Origin: Uranotaenia lowii
Taxonomy: Eukaryota > Arthropoda > Insecta > Diptera > Culicidae
DNA length: 64,000 nt
Direction: 5' to 3'
Assembly: GCF_029784155.1 (NCBI RefSeq)
Contig: NW_026598567.1
Coordinates: 61,001 to 125,000, forward strand
The number at the start of each line of letters is the position of its first letter. The stretch's first letter is position 1. Shown piece by piece: positions 43,149 to 56,266 of this stretch. Below the pieces are notes generated by a model, which saw nothing but the letters and a program-made list of their open reading frames with translations, did not search any database and was not told where the DNA came from. Position numbers and translations under genes: made by a program.

Positions 43149-46100
43149 ATGGCCAACGTAACGGATCTGTTGCACATAAACGTCGACAAACTTTTCGAGC
43201 AGCATGGGGTCGCAGAAATCGATCAGGTACATAAGCGGCTTCAAGCGGAAGTCGAACTTAAGCGAGAGGAATTACGCACTATGGTTGGGTAAGTTTTTGA
43301 CTACTTTTTTTTTTAAATATAATTCAATTTAATCAATCCTCACGGCGTTTTAGGGAACGGTATCGCGATTTACTAAAAGCGGCGGACACAATCGGTGACA
43401 TGCGGAATACTGCCGGCTCGATAATCCAGAACATCGATAACATAACCACCACCTGTCGCAACCTCAACGAACATCAGTTGATCGGCTTCCGGTCCGGAAC
43501 TGACACGCATAAGACACAGCGCAAAAACTCGAACAGCAAATTTCACGGTGTGATTGTGCAGATAAAACTACTGACCAGTTTACCGGAAATAATTTGGAGC
43601 GCCATCGATGCTGAGGATTATTTCGTGGCGACACAGCTGTTCATTTTCTCGAGGCATATTTCGACCGGGCTACAATTGGATACAAACAGTGACATGATGA
43701 ACAAGTTCCCGGTTGCTAAAAAACAATGGGCAGTTTTGAGCCAATTCTTTTTTACCATTAAGCAGAATTGTGCCAACTGTTTGGAACGGGAAGATTTATC
43801 ACCGGACGTAGCGGCTAAATGTTTAGCTAGCCTGTTACTCTTGGAAAACTGTCAACTGGATCATATTCTGTCCACTTTTGTTCAAATGCGCTTGAAAGCA
43901 TTTTCCCGAGTGGTTCAAGAAGTTTCCCAATATGAAAAGGTTAAGGACAAAATCTTGACAAGCTTAAAACTGTTGATGAATACCGTTGAGTTGATCCACA
44001 TGTGTTTCATTGGGTCTGATGCTCTCCTTCTAGAAGAACTCTCCTTAATCACCAACGAAAGCTCACCACCAACCATTGCTTATTTCAAATCTGAGGATCC
44101 CAAAATTATACAGATCTTACCCGGAATTATACGTAATTTTCGTCCAAGGATTCAGCTTCAACCTCTGAACTCTGAACTAGTTCGTAAAAGTTCTCAAAAC
44201 TGGTTGCAAACTGTAGAAAAAGTTGTCACGAATCAGTTTGGTCATCTCTTTAACTTGATTCCTTCTATTAAAATGTTACAAGATGTCAAAAAACACTGTC
44301 TTGAAACAGCCGAGCGGCCAGGCTCGTGGTCTGAAAATTGTCGTAATTTGTCTCTGCCGGAAAATCTGAATTTTTATTTGCTCTATTATCAACCACTGTT
44401 TAATTCACGTGCTAAAGCAATAATTGAACACGACTGGTCCGAAATAATAGATGCTAACCGTAAAGATGTCTATCACTTGATTTTGTCCATCAAAACTGAC
44501 AAATTACTCAGAGAACATAAAACTTTCGTTTGGTCTGAGTCCAGTGAGGATATTCCAAGAAATTTAAAAGAAGCCCTTGATCGCACTCATTTAGCTTCCC
44601 ACCCACTTCTCATGAAATATTTTGCCTTCCCTCCGGCCTTGGTAGAGCTATCACTTCATTTGGATGGAAAAATTCAATCGATGACAAATGATATAATTTC
44701 TTTTCGAGAAACTTCCAGTCCAAGCGAATCAGAGCAATTTGAGGAATTTTTCAGTGAGTGCAGTGTCCAAAATTTCACTGAACTCCTAAGCTCTCTGAGA
44801 TCAGTTGAATTGAAAGATAACTTAGAAGCAGTTATTCTTATGGCCCGTTTAACCGCGAGCTTCAAAACAATATGTCCCGCATTAAAACAATGTATTGCAC
44901 CTCTCAAACAAACGGAAAAATATTCTCCTTGGCAAGATAATTTCGCAGAAGAGAAAAAAGGAAACTCCAACACGAAAGATCGTTGGTATCGTATCGAAGG
45001 TCTTCTGGATGAGGAAAGCTCACGATTTTGGTCTCTTTGGCTGGAGGATTTTGTCAAGATGTGGCCCCTTCTTGAACAGAACGTTGGATATCCAACACTT
45101 CTTTCTCATTTTCCCGTAAGTTGTTTAAATTTATTTCAAAGGTTATTTTAAAATTAATTTTTATTTTTTTCTTTCTTTGCAGCTCTGGGATACTATCACA
45201 ATTGAAGAAAACGACGAACAAAACCAGATCGTTCAATCCACGATACGCATACCGGCTCTCCCCAGCTTTCCACTTCAAAAGCAACTTCACGCTATCGTTT
45301 CTCTCCTTAACCACCAAATTCCGCACACCTTACCTAAACCGATTCATGTTCAAATCATCGATCGTCTTACAACTAGTTTCATGGAACACTATCAGGTTTT
45401 AGCAAGCAATGAATTCGTTCAGAAAAATCAAAATTGTTCCCTCCAATACTATTTTGATCTGAAATTCCTCCAGCTGCTTTTCACTGGATCTGATCAAAAG
45501 CATTTCCTCGATCGATGTAACCATCTGGTGGCTACATTCAAAGGCCACATTGACCCATTCGATTTTGACGTATTCTACTTCCATTTAAATGTCAACGTGA
45601 AACGTGCAATTCAACGGATGCAACAGTTTTTCGGAGTTCTGCTGATCAATGACGATCAGTTGAGCACGCTCTCCGGGGCAGCATCAGCGACGACGACGAC
45701 AACGACAGCAAAGCCGAAAAGTCAAACGCACGACAAAAATCCCAACATTCTGGCGCTCAGTTCCAACAGCGCCAGCGAAACATGGTTCCCGCTGCTGCCA
45801 ATAGTGACCAAGGAAACTTTGACCAGTTTGGCTCTGGTCAATGTTCCAGAAAGCTCGAAACCTGTAGCCAGCGTCGTTGCGGAAGAAAAGGTTAGTCTTA
45901 CAAAACAAAGTCTTACAAAACAAATGCAGTCTTACTGATGCAGCATTTTTATACAGGAAATTCAACCATTAGTATTTAGCTACAATAGGAACTAGACAAG
46001 AAACGAACTTGACAATTATTTTCCACTGAAGAAGGCTACAACAAATAGCCGAAACGTCTGGACAGTAGTAAATAACAATCGTTTTGATTACAACAATTGT

Positions 46101-46815
46101 CTGAAAAGCCGTTAATCTATCAATATTACAAATATTATTTTCAGCTTTAGTCAAATTTAAATTCCATTAAACCATGATTACAAAGGCCTATGCACTAGAC
46201 AGCCCAAAATTTGTATAGGAAATTCAACACCTGTGAAATTTTATGTGTGTTCAATGGAAGTTAGTCGAAACAGGTTGAAATAGGTCGAAACAAGTAGGAA
46301 TGGATTTTGACAGTTGATAATCAGTTATTCTGCTCGGAACCGTGATTCTCTGAATCACAGGAAAACAGCTGAAAATGACATTTGAACTGTCAAAAACAAG
46401 AGATTTTCCTGTGGCACTGAGAGATTGCTAACCGATTCTCGTATCACTCAATTTCTCCTGAAATTTGAAGGAACTCTCCTTCGAGTGCTCAGGAGCTCGA
46501 AAAATTTCAGGACAACAATCTCCTGTATCACTGTTTTAAGTGACATGTGTTTTCGTATTTGCTTGGAACCGCGAGGACAAATTCAATAAAAGCCATCTTG
46601 AGAACTGCCCATTTCTGCACGGGAGAGAGGTATGTAATGAGTAAGTTGTTTAATACACTTTTATTAATGTTTATTTGCCTTTTTTCACTTTTTAGATACG
46701 GCCGAAATCCGCGGGGCTAATGGGAAACGATTTCTCCGAGAGGAACAGTTTTCCTTCCGGAGCATTCATCGGCGAAGTGTGGCGTCCATTGTTCAGAGGG
46801 TGGCTCCAATTTTAA
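43149..46815 (+). CDS. Cog1: conserved oligomeric Golgi complex subunit 1 (COG1)
   Basis: A subunit of the COG tethering complex for retrograde traffic within the Golgi, needed for glycosyltransferase recycling. Exons 43149-43288, 43354-45115, 45183-45890 and 46696-46815, all GT-AG and in phase, give 909 residues (fly and human COG1 are about 880-980). The N-terminal signature is characteristic: LFEQHGVAEIDQVHKRLQAE, then KREELRTMVGERYRDLLKAA and DTIGDMR, matching COG1 and not other lobe subunits. The last exon (IRPKSAGLMGNDF ... RGWLQF) is short and less certain. Intron 3 (45891-46695) holds repeat sequence. Confidence 0.93.
45891..46695 (+). other. COG1 intron 3 with repeat insertions
   Basis: Contains a hairpin motif CTGAAGAAGGCT...AGCCGAAACGTC at 46026-46060 and, from about 46190, sequence related to the MITE at 9178. 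From about 46340 to 46540 there is an unknown repeat whose CAGGAAAACAGCTGAAA-type sequence recurs inverted near 47230-47330. Confidence 0.45.
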
Positions 46816-46924
46816 GGAACAGATCCGTTTTTGGCTGCTGAACTCCAAAACCAAATAGGCGTCTGATGAAGAAGCTGGAGATTGAACTGCTGGTTTTAGT
46901 GGCATACATTTTTTGCTAGAGAAG

Positions 46925-46989
46925 GTAAATCTTCTATAATTTATAATAAACTGAAAAATTAACTTTTCGTTGTTTTTTTTTGTTTTCAG
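46925..46989 (+). other. Cog1: candidate intron in the COG1 3'UTR
   Basis: GAGAAG/GTAAAT at 46925 and TTGTTTTCAG at 46989 form a good 65-nt intron. It begins 109 nt after the COG1 stop codon. Confidence 0.5.
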
Positions 46990-47075
46990 GCTGGATCTAA
47001 CACCACAAAATGCAGCAACGCAGTAATAACAGCAATATGATTGTAAAGCATTAATCTGATTGTTTTTCAAAGGGT

Positions 47076-47081
47076 AATAAA
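47076..47081 (+). terminator. COG1 poly(A) signal
   Basis: AATAAA about 260 nt after the COG1 stop codon. A second one lies near 47121. Confidence 0.5.
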
Positions 47082-47129
47082 ACTTTGATTCGAAGAACAA
47101 TGTGCTTTTCATATTATGCATAATAAACC

Positions 47130-49100
47130 CTTTCATTTTTATGTAAATCTGGGATGGGAAACATTTTCGAGCCTACAGGAGAATTTTGAAACTTCCTGCA
47201 AGTCACAGGACAAATCCGTTTTGAACCTACCGTTAAATTTGACATTTGTTTTCCTGAGCTGTTTTTCTGTCCTGAAATCGTCCTGTAATTTCAGCTGTTG
47301 AAAATACAGGTCGAAATCGTCCCGACCACAGGAGAAAAGATTAAGTGTGTACGTTCACCAATACTAATGCGTGTTTTGTGCGTTGTACACACGAATTTCC
47401 AGACAGACCGTTTTCATTCAAAAATTTTTGGAACCTGCGAAACTATACATTTATGCTTTTCTAAAATTCAATTTGGTTTAAAATTTCTTTCAAAATTCAT
47501 TAAATGAGCAAAAGTCATCAAATAGAAAACTTCTATAGCTTTTTTCGCAGAATTATTTGAAGTATTAAGGAAAGTTTGATAATTGATTCGAAACTTTTAT
47601 TCTAGAATGTCACGTTTTTGTTTTCAATTTTTGTCAAAAAGCGTTAAATTATTTTTCAAACTATGTTCTTATTCAGTTACACTTCTTAATTAAAACCCAT
47701 TCAAATGACGAGCTAGTGTTTTTGTATGTCTTATTTAGAGTTTCAATTAAAACAAAAGGTTAATTGAATTGCAATTTAAAATTTACAATTTAACATATTT
47801 TCAATTATAATGTCGTCAAATAAAATTAGGTTGATTAAAGTGTTAATTCAACACTTATTATTAAACACCTTTTAAGGTCAAATAATATTCCGGAAATCTA
47901 CGAAAATTTTATTTGGAAAAAATCTCCATGGGGGGCGGGTTCGCACGGCTTTGGTTGGTACCTAAAAAGTTCAAAAGTATCTCCCGCAAGCACCACATCA
48001 AACCGTTTGATTGCGGTGCCAGCAGAGATCATGCATGAAAAATTAATTGCTGGAAGCACAGCGACAATCCCGACCCGAAACACACAGGATCGAGACCGAC
48101 CGCCGCACACAGGAGTACGTAGAAGAAAAAGTTGGCCAAAAGTATTTTTTAGTTTTGAAATCAATAAAAAAGTTTATTTTGACTTATGAAACATTTTTTT
48201 TTAGATCATTTAAAATATTTTTTACCATTTTCGTAATTTTTCATAATTTTCTATTAGTAATTTTCTAACATTTATATGACATGTTAGATAATCCAGGTTG
48301 GAAAAATTAGGAAATTTAAAAAAATCTAGATTTTTTTTATTAGTTTTTGAAAGTTAAATAACATTTGAAAATATTCGAAAAAGAACATTAATTCTACTGA
48401 GCTTTAATTTAAAATAAACGAAGCCCTAGGTGACTTTTTTGTGGAAAAAATCTATCAATATTTTTAAACTTCAAACTTAAAAATATCAAAAATGCGCGAG
48501 TTTGCGCGAGTTTTTTCTTTTGCCCATGATTATTGAAGTTATCAATTTTCTAATGTTATCAAACATTTTGCCAGGACTTGCTGGGAACATAAACAAAAAC
48601 ACTAATTTGTAAAAAAAAAATCAACGTTTAAAACAAAAAATAAATAGAAGAATTTTCAAAGCGCTGCGTACTGTCTCTATAGTCATCGAATTTTGTCTAT
48701 TATACTTAAAACTATTAAACATCCCTCCATTGATGTTTTCCATTTCAAATTTTCATTTTTAGTCACTTAAGAAAGCTTTATTCATTGATATGACGTAGTC
48801 GCGCTGATTCAACGATTTGTTGAAAAAATCTATCTCATAAAAATACTAAAGTTTCGATAGATGCAACAGCTTATAAACAAATCAGATTTAAAAAAACTGA
48901 CCGGAACATGGTGCTAAATTTATTCAAGAATCAAATAAACATTGACATAAAAATAACCAATGAAATTTTAAATTTGAGTTTTGGCCAGGTTTTTGGGTGA
49001 AATTCTCCTGTGTGCGCCGACTGAATCCAAACATCCAGAGCACGAAAGTGAAATGGCGAAAACGAAACAAAAACATGCTCTCTGTCTAACACACACGCTG
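47130..49100. other. gene-free AT-rich DNA
   Basis: No gene is recognised. 47160-47340 resembles the repeat in COG1 intron 3. 47890-48130 is a GC-richer island containing CCCGACCCGAAACACACAGG, with no ORF of interest. The rest is AT-rich. Confidence 0.4.
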
Positions 49101-49109
49101 CATGTGTGT

Positions 49110-49440
49110 TAGTGTGGTAGAAATGAATCCTGCTTTCGAGCTGGATCGGTTTCGACTAGTTTCGATCGATGCTCCGTTGAACAACGACCAGATCTGTTTC
49201 GACCAAAACATCAGCCGATTGAACAACGACCACTTAACAGAAACTAGTCGAAACCAATCGCTACTAACGATTGAACGCAGCTTTTATTCGCTGCAAGCTA
49301 ATATTGATTCTATGCCTAGTGCAAAGCGATGTCAAATTTGGACCAGATCGCATCACGGGAAAAGGGTGCTCAACGAGCCTACAGTTCGTATAGGGTTTGT
49401 TACGAGTGTAAGACTCTTTTACTTAAAATGGCGCTATCTG
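49110..49440 (-). mobile_element. MITE related to the element at 9178
   Basis: On the minus strand GGCTCGTTGAGCACCC, CCCGTGATGCGATCTGGTCC and AAATTTGACAT align with 9345-9400. The left part carries TTTCGACTAGTTTCGATCG, found inverted at 49243-49262 (ACTAGTCGAAACC), forming a palindrome. No ORF of note. Confidence 0.5.
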
Positions 49441-49940
49441 TGGCCAAAATAGAGCAATCATAACTTGAGTGTGAGCTTGTGCAATAGTGGCATTTCGCCT
49501 CGCACCCTACACAGCTAGAAAAAATCGTGTAAATTTAGATCGAAAACGATGCACGAAAACGGAACATCGATTTTGATGTAAATTTCTATCTCGGTGTAAT
49601 TTTCAATGAGTGTAAATATAATGGCGTGTAAATTTAGATCAAAAACGGTGTAAAAAAGAAAACAATGTTTTTAAATTACATTGTCGTGTAAAAATACAAT
49701 GCGATGTAAATTTAAAATTTATACAATGATAAATAAATACAGCCAATTATTTATTTCATCAAATTTAAGGAATCGTTTAATTCATTCATCAGTTTGTAAA
49801 TACAGGGAATATTCTGAGTTTCGTTCAAATGATAAAAAGCTTCATAAGTTGTTTTCATTTCATATACATACATATTTGTTTATTAATATCCGGTTTTCTA
49901 ATTATCTTATGCATAAAAACAAAACTATACGTAAAAAAAA

Positions 49941-52900
49941 TCAAATAGGGGAAGAAAAATTCGATATTTCTTCTATAACAGAAGCAACCAATCTTTGGAT
50001 CCGATTCGTCCTGGTAGCTTTTGATTTGGACCCAGAAACACTTGAAATTTTAAAAAAATATTCTTGAATGAACTCAAGGAATTTCGAAATGTGCTTTGAG
50101 TACATTCGATTGTACACGAACTGCACATACATTAATTCTGATAGGGCTTCAATTAAATCAACGGTTCCTCCTGTCACACATGCTTCATCGAGAAACACGT
50201 AGTGCATTGATGCTCTGTTTCCAAGATCTATAATATATAAAGAGAATTAGATTTTTATCAAATAGATTATGCAAAATTTTCCTACCAATGGCAACAATCA
50301 CAGGACAATTGCTCTCGACCCTCAGTTCGCGCAGCTGAGTTCCCATCTGAAAGTAAGCAAAGAAGTTATAGTAATATTATATTCCCTAGATATTTATTGT
50401 TATGTTATTTATTTTTTGCTCTCCAAATGTTTAAGTCAACGTTGTTGTTTGATTGATTTTTCTCGGTGATTAAACAAATAAACTGGCCCGTAGTTTACGT
50501 TTCGGTCTACTTATTTGTTTTCAATCACCTTCAGAACTAATTATTATAAAAAATAAAACGGAAAAAGTGAATTTAATTTTATAAACTTTATCTGTCATGT
50601 CTACAATCTTTCGCTTACACTACAATAGCTTTCCTATTACATTCACATTGTTTTTCTTTAGTCAGCAGCACTGCATTATCAACTAGTGACTAAAAAAAAG
50701 TGACCGCCCCACAGTGGGTGTAGAGAAGCTTATTGTAAGCGAAAGACAGTAGATATGAAAGATGAGAAAGTTTATAAAATTTGATTAAAAATAACCGTTT
50801 TATTTTTCATAATAGTTAGTTCGGAAGATGGTTTAAAATAAATAAGTAGACCGAAAAGTAAACTACACGGTTATTAATTTATTTAATCATCGAGCACATT
50901 CAATCAAAAAACGAAAATATTATTTTTTCTGTAATATAAAGGAACCAGATATGAAACCTACCTCTTTGGCAATAATTAAATCGGAAATTCGTTCGCCAAG
51001 TCTTCCACATATAAAATCGATTATTTGTAAATCGGTTGCGTCATCATCAAGGCTTTGAAACTTTTTTTTTGTTTTGGAATAATCAATTATTTTACAACGT
51101 TTTGCTGTAAAATATTTGTGCATTGAATCCGAAGGTACTCCCGTTGCTCTTTCAAAATGAAATGATAGTAATTTCTTTTGTTTCATTACTGGGAACTGAG
51201 ACATTATTTCGAGCACAGGTTTTGATTCGTCCAATATGAAACGAACGTATGGCTGTGATGCGACCAAAAAGTCGTCACTTAGCAATTCGCTATCATTTCT
51301 TTGCAGAGTACTTAAAACTTCTTTTGAGCAAGAATTGGACGACATTTGCCAATATTCTGTTAGCGTACCGGCCCTCAAATTACGGTTCGTACTTTTTCTT
51401 GTCGATGCTCGTTGATGCGGTTGTTCGTTAACAAATCTTAGTAAATAGTTCCGTCTGCTAATAAGCTTTTGTTTCAGTGGAATGTATCCAAGCAACCGTT
51501 CGAATCCATCGTCATCCGTAAATCCAAGGCAAGGGTATTCTAGCAGAATCGACTTGGCCACTTCGCCCAAAACTGTTGCACTTGGTTTCTTGTCGATGAT
51601 AATCATTTGGTCAATAACACTTTGCACCAAACTGGTCCAATTTTGCTTAGTAAAATGCAATTCCCTGGGAATGGCGCTTTCAGGGTTTTTAGTCCGATGT
51701 TCATGCAAAGCAGACAGTTTTTTCAAAATTGTGCCTCCGATTTTTTCCCAATTCACGCGAAACTTTCGAAATTTTTGGTCAGAATTGAGTACTCTTCTAG
51801 TGCTCATCATGACATTTATATTCGAATTCATTTCTTCAGTTTGATTTGAGGTTTCTTCCGAATTTATTATCCTTTCCGATATCTCGCTATCAAGATCATC
51901 CAATGGAACATCCGCAATGATCGTCCCAGAATGTTGGCCGAACTCACTCAATGTTCTGAGGGCGACTACATCTCCTGATGGGTTAATAGATTCGAAAATT
52001 CTATTGTCAATTTCATTGTTCCTTGTACACTCCTCCATCAAATCCAATGTCTCGATTTGAATATGTTGCTCGTCGGTGATAAGTTGTACAACCTCGTCAA
52101 CAGTATCTGTAAACAAATTGTTAGAATTTTATTAGAAAGGACAGTAATTTTGAATTTATTTTTTCTAATCTTTTTTACACTTCTTGAATGCTAAGTAAAA
52201 AGCAGAGCTATGTCGATTATCTGACCTCTCGATCTGTTCTCTTATCATGTAGTTTATTCAACTATTACACGTATTTTATGCTAAAAAGTGTAATCCTCAA
52301 TTAAATGAAATTTTATAAAATTCGCCTGTTTTCATATATTTCAGTCTACTGTATATTTGTACACGGAAACAAATGATAGGTTAAGCCTAGTTCACACTAG
52401 GCGATGGGTTCACTGAAGAAAATCTACTTTTAACCAATTATACGAAAGATTATTTTTATAGGAATTTTCAAGGAATTCTAAATCGAGCCAAATTGATAAA
52501 ATTTATTGTTTAAGATAGTGAAAAGGATGGTATGATAAGTGTAATAAAATATGCTCGTATTTTGTTTTCCCACAATTTTTATTTTTTTAAGTTGCTTTCA
52601 ATTACAGTAGCTTGTTAGCGTACATATGTGATACGATCAGTAATGTAATTTGCCAGCTAAAAATTTAAATTTAAATTTGCTGTATTTCTAGATGCAATAC
52701 AATTTTGCTTCTGCATTAAAAAGGCAACTTGGGAATTGGTTGAAACATCGGTACGTAGGACGTAATGTGTCTTTGGTCCCGGGACTCCTCCTACTCCAGC
52801 TTCATCACTACTATATTTTCAGACAGTCGATGGGTCTAACGGAACCTTTTCAATCTGAAAAAGAGAAGCAATTTATGAGAACTGTTATTATAATACTAGC

Positions 52901-55900
52901 CATCATACCATTATTTACCTCCAGTTTCGTTCTGCTTGATTTTTCAATCTAAATCCAAAGAGCTCCGGTTTCCACATCAGCCCTGTTTAGAACCGGTCGT
53001 TTTCAGTTCTGCGCTTCTGTTAGCTAGGTGATAGCCTGCGCCTTAACCCTGAAGAATTGAAACCAGCATCATATAGTGTTGTTCCTTGGAACCAGAAAGC
53101 AAATCCGCACTTCTGCATGTTTTCTTAAGTTTGTTTGTCACATTAGCTAGACAAGAGCCACAATGGGCGATCGATTGGATGTCTGAAATCGTAATTTTTT
53201 TTAATAAATAAAAAATAAATAAGTTTATGCATATGAAAACTTACCTTTAGTACGAATGCCTTTTACACTTCCATCCTTAGCAGTATTCAATTCTACTTAA
53301 AATATTGTTCACCGCAGCCCATTTTCTCCAACCTTGTAGCACCTCGCAGCGGGGGAAATATTTATTTTACTTCTGCATTTTGTTCTATCGTCGAATGCCT
53401 TTTGCGCTTCCTTTTCATGGTTGGATTGTTGATTATATAGCCTGTAGTAAGTGTCGTTGTTTCATCTACCTATCAAACATGTTTTTATTCCTAAAACATA
53501 AATTTCAAACAATCATAATGATTTTTTTGTGAAACAAAACATTTAACTTACCATGATAGCACATAAACTGAAAAATAACGAGATTGCCAGATTTGGTTCA
53601 GTGTAAGTTATTTTGGTTGCTGCCCACTGCAACGGGCTACAACGAGTTGAAGATTTCCAATATTATTGGAGAGTTCCAGGTAGCTAATATTAACTTATAT
53701 TATGTAAGGTATAACATTCTGATGCTTGCATCTAGATCAAATAAAGAACAAAAGTTGATGAAATTTTGCATAAATAGTAAACCAAATTTTTTGTCAAGGA
53801 TTTTTTTTCAAAGAATATAAATTTAAAAAAAAGATATTCTACAAATATTTTTGATCAATTAAAATAAGGTTTTTTCCAAATGCATTAAAACCATTTCAAG
53901 GTCATTTTTTTGTTATTCAATTTCCTTTTAAATATTTCATTTCTTACAATTTTGATTAAAACTATGCATTGATATCGCTTGTTCGGAACGTTGAAAGTTT
54001 CCAACTTAAATTTGACTTAAAAACAGACAATTCCGTATGAATAAAGTGGTATAAATTAAAATCTTAATATAATGAAGGATAATTCGGGTGATGCTTGCTG
54101 GGTTTTTTGGTTAAATATTTGTCACTGATATATTTTTTAACGTCGAGTGGTGCCACTCTCTCAACATCTGTAAATAATAACAAACATTTAAATAAAGTTG
54201 AAGAATAATGAAAGAAAATTGCTTACACAAAATATTCTTTAGTAGAAGTTCAATCCTAACGTCGAATATGATTTTTCATTTATAAGCACTAATGCCTTAA
54301 CATCCATTTGGCAACTTCAGTCAGGGAATCCGTTTTGCCATCATCCAATGAAATTTGTATTCCACTAGTACTAGAAGTTTAAAAAAGAAAATTTTAACGG
54401 CTGCAAAGAGTAGAACTCGGCAATGTAATTGTTAATCACCTCATATTGAAGACGTTGTTTCAGCTTAGTTTTCTTTCTTGATATATAATTAGAAGTTTTA
54501 ACAGAGCATCCTGAAATTTAAATTCGAATGTTTTAAAAACCTTATCAAAGTTAAGAAGAACTTACCCTTTATTGTTGAACACCTATCCGATTTTGTCCCA
54601 CATTTTAATGGTTCCAATTTCATAACGAGAACCTTGAAAATTGAAGTTAGTTTTCTCAAACGGGAGGTTTCCAAATGATGCAGTACCTTTGAAAATTTAC
54701 TAACAGCTATGCATTAAAAAATAATATTATCTTTTTAGGGCGCATCCAAAGCAGAATTTCAATCCTAAAACATAAGAAAAAAATCACACATATAATAAGC
54801 AATTATCCCTAATTAAGCTGATTTCCCCAATTGATTTGGTTTTTCACTGACAAATTTGAAATTGTCAATTTCTTAAGCAATCAACAATTAAACGCATTAA
54901 TTTCAGATGACTATTGTAGATAAAAATATACATATTGTGTATTGTGTAGAGTTCTATGACAAATATTATTCATAAGTATTCAAAATGTCCTTTTTATCCG
55001 AATCATGTTTACTCGCAGTTAAGATAAATCATCGATACTGCTAATCATATTCATCCATGTTTAAATTTTATACAATTTTTTTAACACAATAAGCTAGAAA
55101 ACTGAGCATTTTTTCAATATACATATACGATTTTTAATGTTTTATGACCAAGCTGGTAATACTTACAAATCTCATGAATAAACATAATTTTTTTTAAATA
55201 AATCTTTTTTTTATGTCTTTGTACCTTTTAGTTGTAATATTATTCAAAATATGTGTTTGGCGTGTCTGAGAAAAATGTAGACGAATTTAAGATTTTTGTA
55301 TAAGTATTACAAAAAAAAACTTGGGTGCTGGCATCCCACACCCGTACTCAAAGTCTCCAAACTAATGTTTATAAGGCTAACATTAAATCTTGAAGTGTTC
55401 ATCAGGCTTAGTTTTAAGACTGTCATTTCATAAACCAGTTGTCAAAGTACAAAAAATCATATTTTTTCCGAAACTCGCGTTTGAAATTTACCCGGTTGCA
55501 CTGAACAACTGCTCGAAAAGCACCTGAAAACAGTAACAATCAAGGTATTCAGCCAAAGTTACTCAGCAAATTTGTTTGTTTAGTTCCCCCCTGATGTTGA
55601 AAAAAGTATATTTCAGTATTATTTGTGAAGTGAAAATTCAAGTTTTGGTTGTGTATTCTAAGATCCGACAGGAAACTTTAACAATAATAATTTACATATT
55701 TAAATATAAACTGTTAAATGTGGCCTGTTCGTTGAATTCCAGATAATGAAATTAGAAAGAATTGTGAAGAAAGCTGTTATGCGGGAGATCATTGACCATA
55801 TCCCTCCTGTTTCGGGAATGAAATGGAATTTCTGGTATGTAATTTAGACAGTTTACATGTTATATACGTACAGATGATCGAAAAGTTTAATATGATAAGA

Positions 55901-56265
55901 AGGTACTCACCATTCGATTCTTGCGATTCGGTTGACGTGATCATTGGTGATGAAGGATTGTGCGCCCAGGTTTCAGAAGGGGCCAACAGCATCAGGAGAT
56001 CGTTTTTGAATGCCGATAAAGCTAGATCCGAACTTATTCGGCATCCATCGTTTTCAATGACGATTTGCGAAATTCGTTTTCCTAGAACAATAGAACCTGG
56101 CAAAAGACATGAATTAGAGAAGTTAGATAACTTTCAATGTCTTGATTTGTTTTTTTTTTGTAATTTACCTTCTTCGATCAAACTTTTAACCGAACAAACC
56201 GCAGGAATAGCATGCCGTGCCGAACGATGGGAATCGCAAATTTTGAACATTGTTAGACTTGCCAT
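49941..56265 (-). CDS. transposon accessory protein with N-terminal CIDE-N-like domain, 6-exon model
   Basis: Exons 56265-56169, 56096-55911, 53292-53245, 52106-50962, 50346-50286 and 50227-49941. All have GT-AG sites, phases 1,1,1,0,1, and a sum of 1,824 nt (607 residues). Exons 1-2 encode MFKICDSHRSARHAI, SVKSLIEEGSIVLG, IVIENDGCRI and LLMLLAPSETW, in the order and spacing of a CIDE-N domain, known from the apoptotic nuclease/inhibitor pair CAD/ICAD, DREPs and CIDE proteins. Exons 3-6 encode a second part (SILLEYPCLGFTDDDGF, SFHFERATGVPSDS, CPVIVAIDLG, FLEFIQEYF). To my memory this resembles accessory proteins found beside similar transposases in animals. The ATG is one nucleotide after the transposase stop. 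The exon 2-3 join over a 2.6-kb intron is the least certain. Confidence 0.6.
50446..50909. mobile_element. foldback/MITE element in an intron of the transposon gene
   Basis: The first ~90 bp (TTTGATTGATTTTTCTCGG ... GGTCTACTTATTTG) returns inverted in the last ~90 bp (AAATAAGTAGACCG ... CATTCAATCAAA). The arms share the terminal module of the element at 4392-5202, including the CCGAAACGTAAAC block. It lies within the intron 50347-50961, so splicing would remove it. Confidence 0.65.
50962..52106 (-). CDS. main exon of the transposon accessory gene
   Basis: The largest exon of the gene described at 49941-56265, given separately because it is the most secure part. Acceptor TTTGTTTACAG at 52107, donor GAG/GTAGGT at 50961. 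It is open for 381 codons (DTVDEVVQLITDEQ ... DLIIAKE). Read past the donor the frame stops after 14 codons. Residues such as FRKFRVNWEKIG and HFTKQNWTSLVQ look like a folded helical protein. Function unknown. Confidence 0.75.
52107..55910 (-). other. intron space of the transposon accessory gene
   Basis: Mostly AT-rich. It includes the 48-nt exon 53245-53292. A 16-nt candidate exon (53552-53567, between TTTTTCAG and GTAAGT) would end the frame if spliced after exon 2, but reads on if used as an alternative start (MCYH-E). A coding-like stretch near 54365-54300 on the minus strand reads SGIQISLDDGKTDSLTEVAK and could be a further exon. Confidence 0.35.
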
Positions 56266-56266
56266 T

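Noticed and set aside
46026..46060. Functional hammerhead ribozyme
   Set aside because: Core boxes are present, but an unpaired base separates CUGANGA from stem II and stem III is not evident; kept only as a testable observation.
43149..46815. COG7 as the identity of the Golgi gene
   Set aside because: Length (~909) and the N-terminal block VGERYRDLLKAADTIG fit COG1, not the shorter COG7.
52692..52952. 86-codon plus-strand frame with a hydrophobic C-terminus
   Set aside because: Lies in an intron of the transposon gene on the opposite strand; no homology recognised.
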